DNA of 5,546 bases from assembly GCA_964571275.1 (NCBI GenBank), contig CAZNCQ010000409.1, forward strand, positions 1 to 5,546, in the 5' to 3' direction. This document shows, one piece after another, positions 4,138 through 5,546 of the stretch (positions within the stretch are counted from its first letter, which is position 1; each line of letters begins with the position of its first letter). Source of the DNA: DASRQZ01 sp964571275. Its GTDB lineage: Bacteria; Myxococcota_A; Polyangia; Fen-1088. A model generated the notes under the pieces. It ran no database searches. It worked only from the letters and a program-made list of their open reading frames with translations, and had not been told where the DNA came from. The position numbers and the translations under genes were made by a program.

Positions 4138-5546
4138 ATGTCGGCGTCCTCGACTTCCGTGTCGCAATCGCCCGCGTCCGCGACGGCAACGCCGCCGGTG
4201 CCGTCGCCGGCGGCTGGCTCTGGCTCTACCTCGGCCTCGGCCTCGGGACCGCCGGCGCGGCGATTGACGCTGGGTGTGGGCTTCCTTCTCGGCGAGACGG
4301 TGCTGACAGTGGCCGAGTTGCTGATGGTCGGCGCGCCGCTGGTGGAGCTGGCGAGGCCCGCGTTGCGCGTCACCGGGCTCGCCTACCGCGTCGGCCCGAT
4401 CGTCGCGGCGTTGCTGCTCCTCGCGGCGGTGCGCGCGGCCGATTCGTTGCGTCCGGTCATGTTCGCGCGCGCCGCGAAGCGGGCCGGCCGGACCGTCACG
4501 GCGGCCGAGCTGGAAGCGGCGCAAAGAGCGATGACGCGCGCGCCGCTCGAGGCGGCGCTCTGGCGCTGGCTGATCTGGCTCGGGGCCGCCGTGTACATCG
4601 CGCTGCGGTCGGTGCAGCTGGGCGTGCTGGCGTGGCCGTCGGCGACGGGCCTCATCACGGAGGTGCTCCTGCACACCGGTGCGGTGGCCGCGATTCGCGC
4701 CCTGGCTTGGCAGCGCATTCTGGGCGGCGCCCGGCGCGAGATCCTGCCCAACGTCGATCCGCTGCGCGACTTCGCGGGCAGCTACCGGCGGTGGCTCTGG
4801 TCGACGGCGGCGGCGCTCTTCGGGGTGACCTTCGCCGTCAACGCGGCGCTGGTCTCGGTGTTCACCGACCTGTCCGCGCGCCAGGCGGGCACGCTGCTGT
4901 CGCTGGTCTTGCCGGCGATGATCGTGCCCGCGTGGCTCTGGTATCGATCGCTCGCGCGGCGGAGCTTGCCCATCGAGCGCTACCTCGACGTGGCGGTGCG
5001 CCACCCGGGCGTGCGCGGGCCGGCGCGAGACGACCCGCGCGCGGTCGCCGCCTTTCGGGCGGCGCAGTCGATCCCGTACCGACTCGCCGTCTACCAGGGG
5101 CTGGCCGCGACGTTCATCGCCGTCGCCGTGGTTGCGGTTGGCCGTTCGCTCGCTCACCTGGACACCGATTCGGCGCGCCGCCTGCTGGGCGCGATCGCGC
5201 TCGACGTGCTGGCGATGGGACTCTACGAAACGTTGGTCTTGCGCGACGTGCTGCGGCCGTTGCTGGGCCAGCTGGGCGCGCGCCACCGCTTGCCGGTGGC
5301 AGAGGTGCGCTCGCCCGTCAGCCTGCGCACCAAGCTGGTGCTGTTCTTCTCGGGCATCACCGTGTTCACCGCGGGCCTGGTCCTGCTGTTCACGTTCTCG
5401 CCCACGCACGCGCTGGAGAAGATCATCGGCTCCGTCGTGCTGGCGTTCGCGCTGGCGCTCGGGCTGGTGCTGCTCATCGTTCGCGACATGGTGACGCCGA
5501 TCCGCGCGCTCGAGCAGCGCGCGGACGAGATGGCGCGCGGCGAGCT
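4138..5546 (+). CDS. Polytopic membrane sensor protein entering a HAMP domain (C-terminus off the window)
   Basis: 469 codons are present with no stop. Residues 2-41 are a Ser/Ala/Thr/Pro-rich, probably disordered leader. I count about ten hydrophobic segments at roughly 44-70, 83-100, 142-160, 163-187, 217-242, 251-269, 320-337, 349-368, 399-420 and 428-447. The last runs into RDMVTPIRALEQRADEMARGE, a HAMP start with its usual Pro and heptad pattern. A HAMP domain after membrane helices normally relays a signal to a kinase, cyclase, diguanylate cyclase or methyl-accepting output; which one is not visible here. The membrane part matches no sensor family I can name; similar many-span blocks before HAMP occur in myxobacterial signalling proteins (recollection, not tested). 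The ATG at 4138 has no good ribosome site. An in-frame ATG at 3988 would add 50 Arg-rich residues overlapping the exbB promoter region, so I prefer 4138. Confidence 0.85.
   Translation, partial: MSASSTSVSQSPASATATPPVPSPAAGSGSTSASASGPPARRLTLGVGFLLGETVLTVAELLMVGAPLVELARPALRVTGLAYRVGPIVAALLLLAAVRAADSLRPVMFARAAKRAGRTVTAAELEAAQRAMTRAPLEAALWRWLIWLGAAVYIALRSVQLGVLAWPSATGLITEVLLHTGAVAAIRALAWQRILGGARREILPNVDPLRDFAGSYRRWLWSTAAALFGVTFAVNAALVSVFTDLSARQAGTLLSLVLPAMIVPAWLWYRSLARRSLPIERYLDVAVRHPGVRGPARDDPRAVAAFRAAQSIPYRLAVYQGLAATFIAVAVVAVGRSLAHLDTDSARRLLGAIALDVLAMGLYETLVLRDVLRPLLGQLGARHRLPVAEVRSPVSLRTKLVLFFSGITVFTAGLVLLFTFSPTHALEKIIGSVVLAFALALGLVLLIVRDMVTPIRALEQRADEMARGE

Noticed and set aside
3979..5409. 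Very long upstream extension of the exbB frame on the minus strand
   Set aside because: It runs antisense to the well-supported plus-strand sensor gene and encodes Arg/Gln/His-rich low-complexity sequence typical of a shadow frame in GC-rich DNA. The ExbB family N-terminus starts at 3978.
1..5546. tRNA, rRNA, CRISPR array, insertion sequence or attachment site
   Set aside because: I saw no cloverleaf, no regularly spaced direct repeats, no transposase or integrase motifs and no terminal repeats.

Overview
This is a GC-rich stretch (roughly two-thirds G+C) from a Gram-negative bacterium. It carries a sigma-54 two-component system, an ExbB/ExbD proton-channel pair and a many-membrane-span HAMP sensor. 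GC content, signalling style and the 'MGM...' ExbD start fit Myxococcota or another delta-proteobacterial lineage. That placement is an inference from style; no marker gene is present.

Layout. Positions 1-3978 are read on the minus strand and 4138-5546 on the plus strand. In minus-strand order: exbB-like (3978-3259), exbD-like (3240-2767), a regulatory gap, a 56-residue secreted lysine-rich protein (2496-2326), a gap packed with three stem-loops (2310-2190), a membrane histidine kinase (2160-592), and an NtrC-type sigma-54 response regulator (572 to beyond the window edge). On the plus strand, divergent from exbB, is the N-terminal 469 residues of a polytopic membrane protein that enters a HAMP domain as the window ends. 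No gap exceeds 300 bases.

Main inference. The 56-residue gene has a good sigma-54 (-24/-12) promoter just upstream (TGGCATG-N4-CTGCA, 2576-2561) and a clear Shine-Dalgarno. Its nearest regulatory genes are a histidine kinase and a sigma-54 activator. This resembles the ZraP/ZraS/ZraR envelope-stress layout (small periplasmic protein, kinase, sigma-54 activator), although the small protein has no histidine or cysteine and is not a ZraP homologue by anything visible. An 11-bp perfect inverted repeat lies 108-160 bases upstream of the promoter, with arm centres 42 bp apart, and could be the enhancer.

Two expression-control oddities stand out. First, the gap between the small gene and the kinase is mostly stem-loops; the last is a textbook intrinsic terminator only about 30 nt before the kinase start, so kinase and regulator expression may depend on read-through. 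Second, the best Shine-Dalgarno between kinase and regulator (GGAGGAG) serves not the regulator but an 8-codon mini-ORF, whose ATGA overlaps link the kinase stop to the regulator start.
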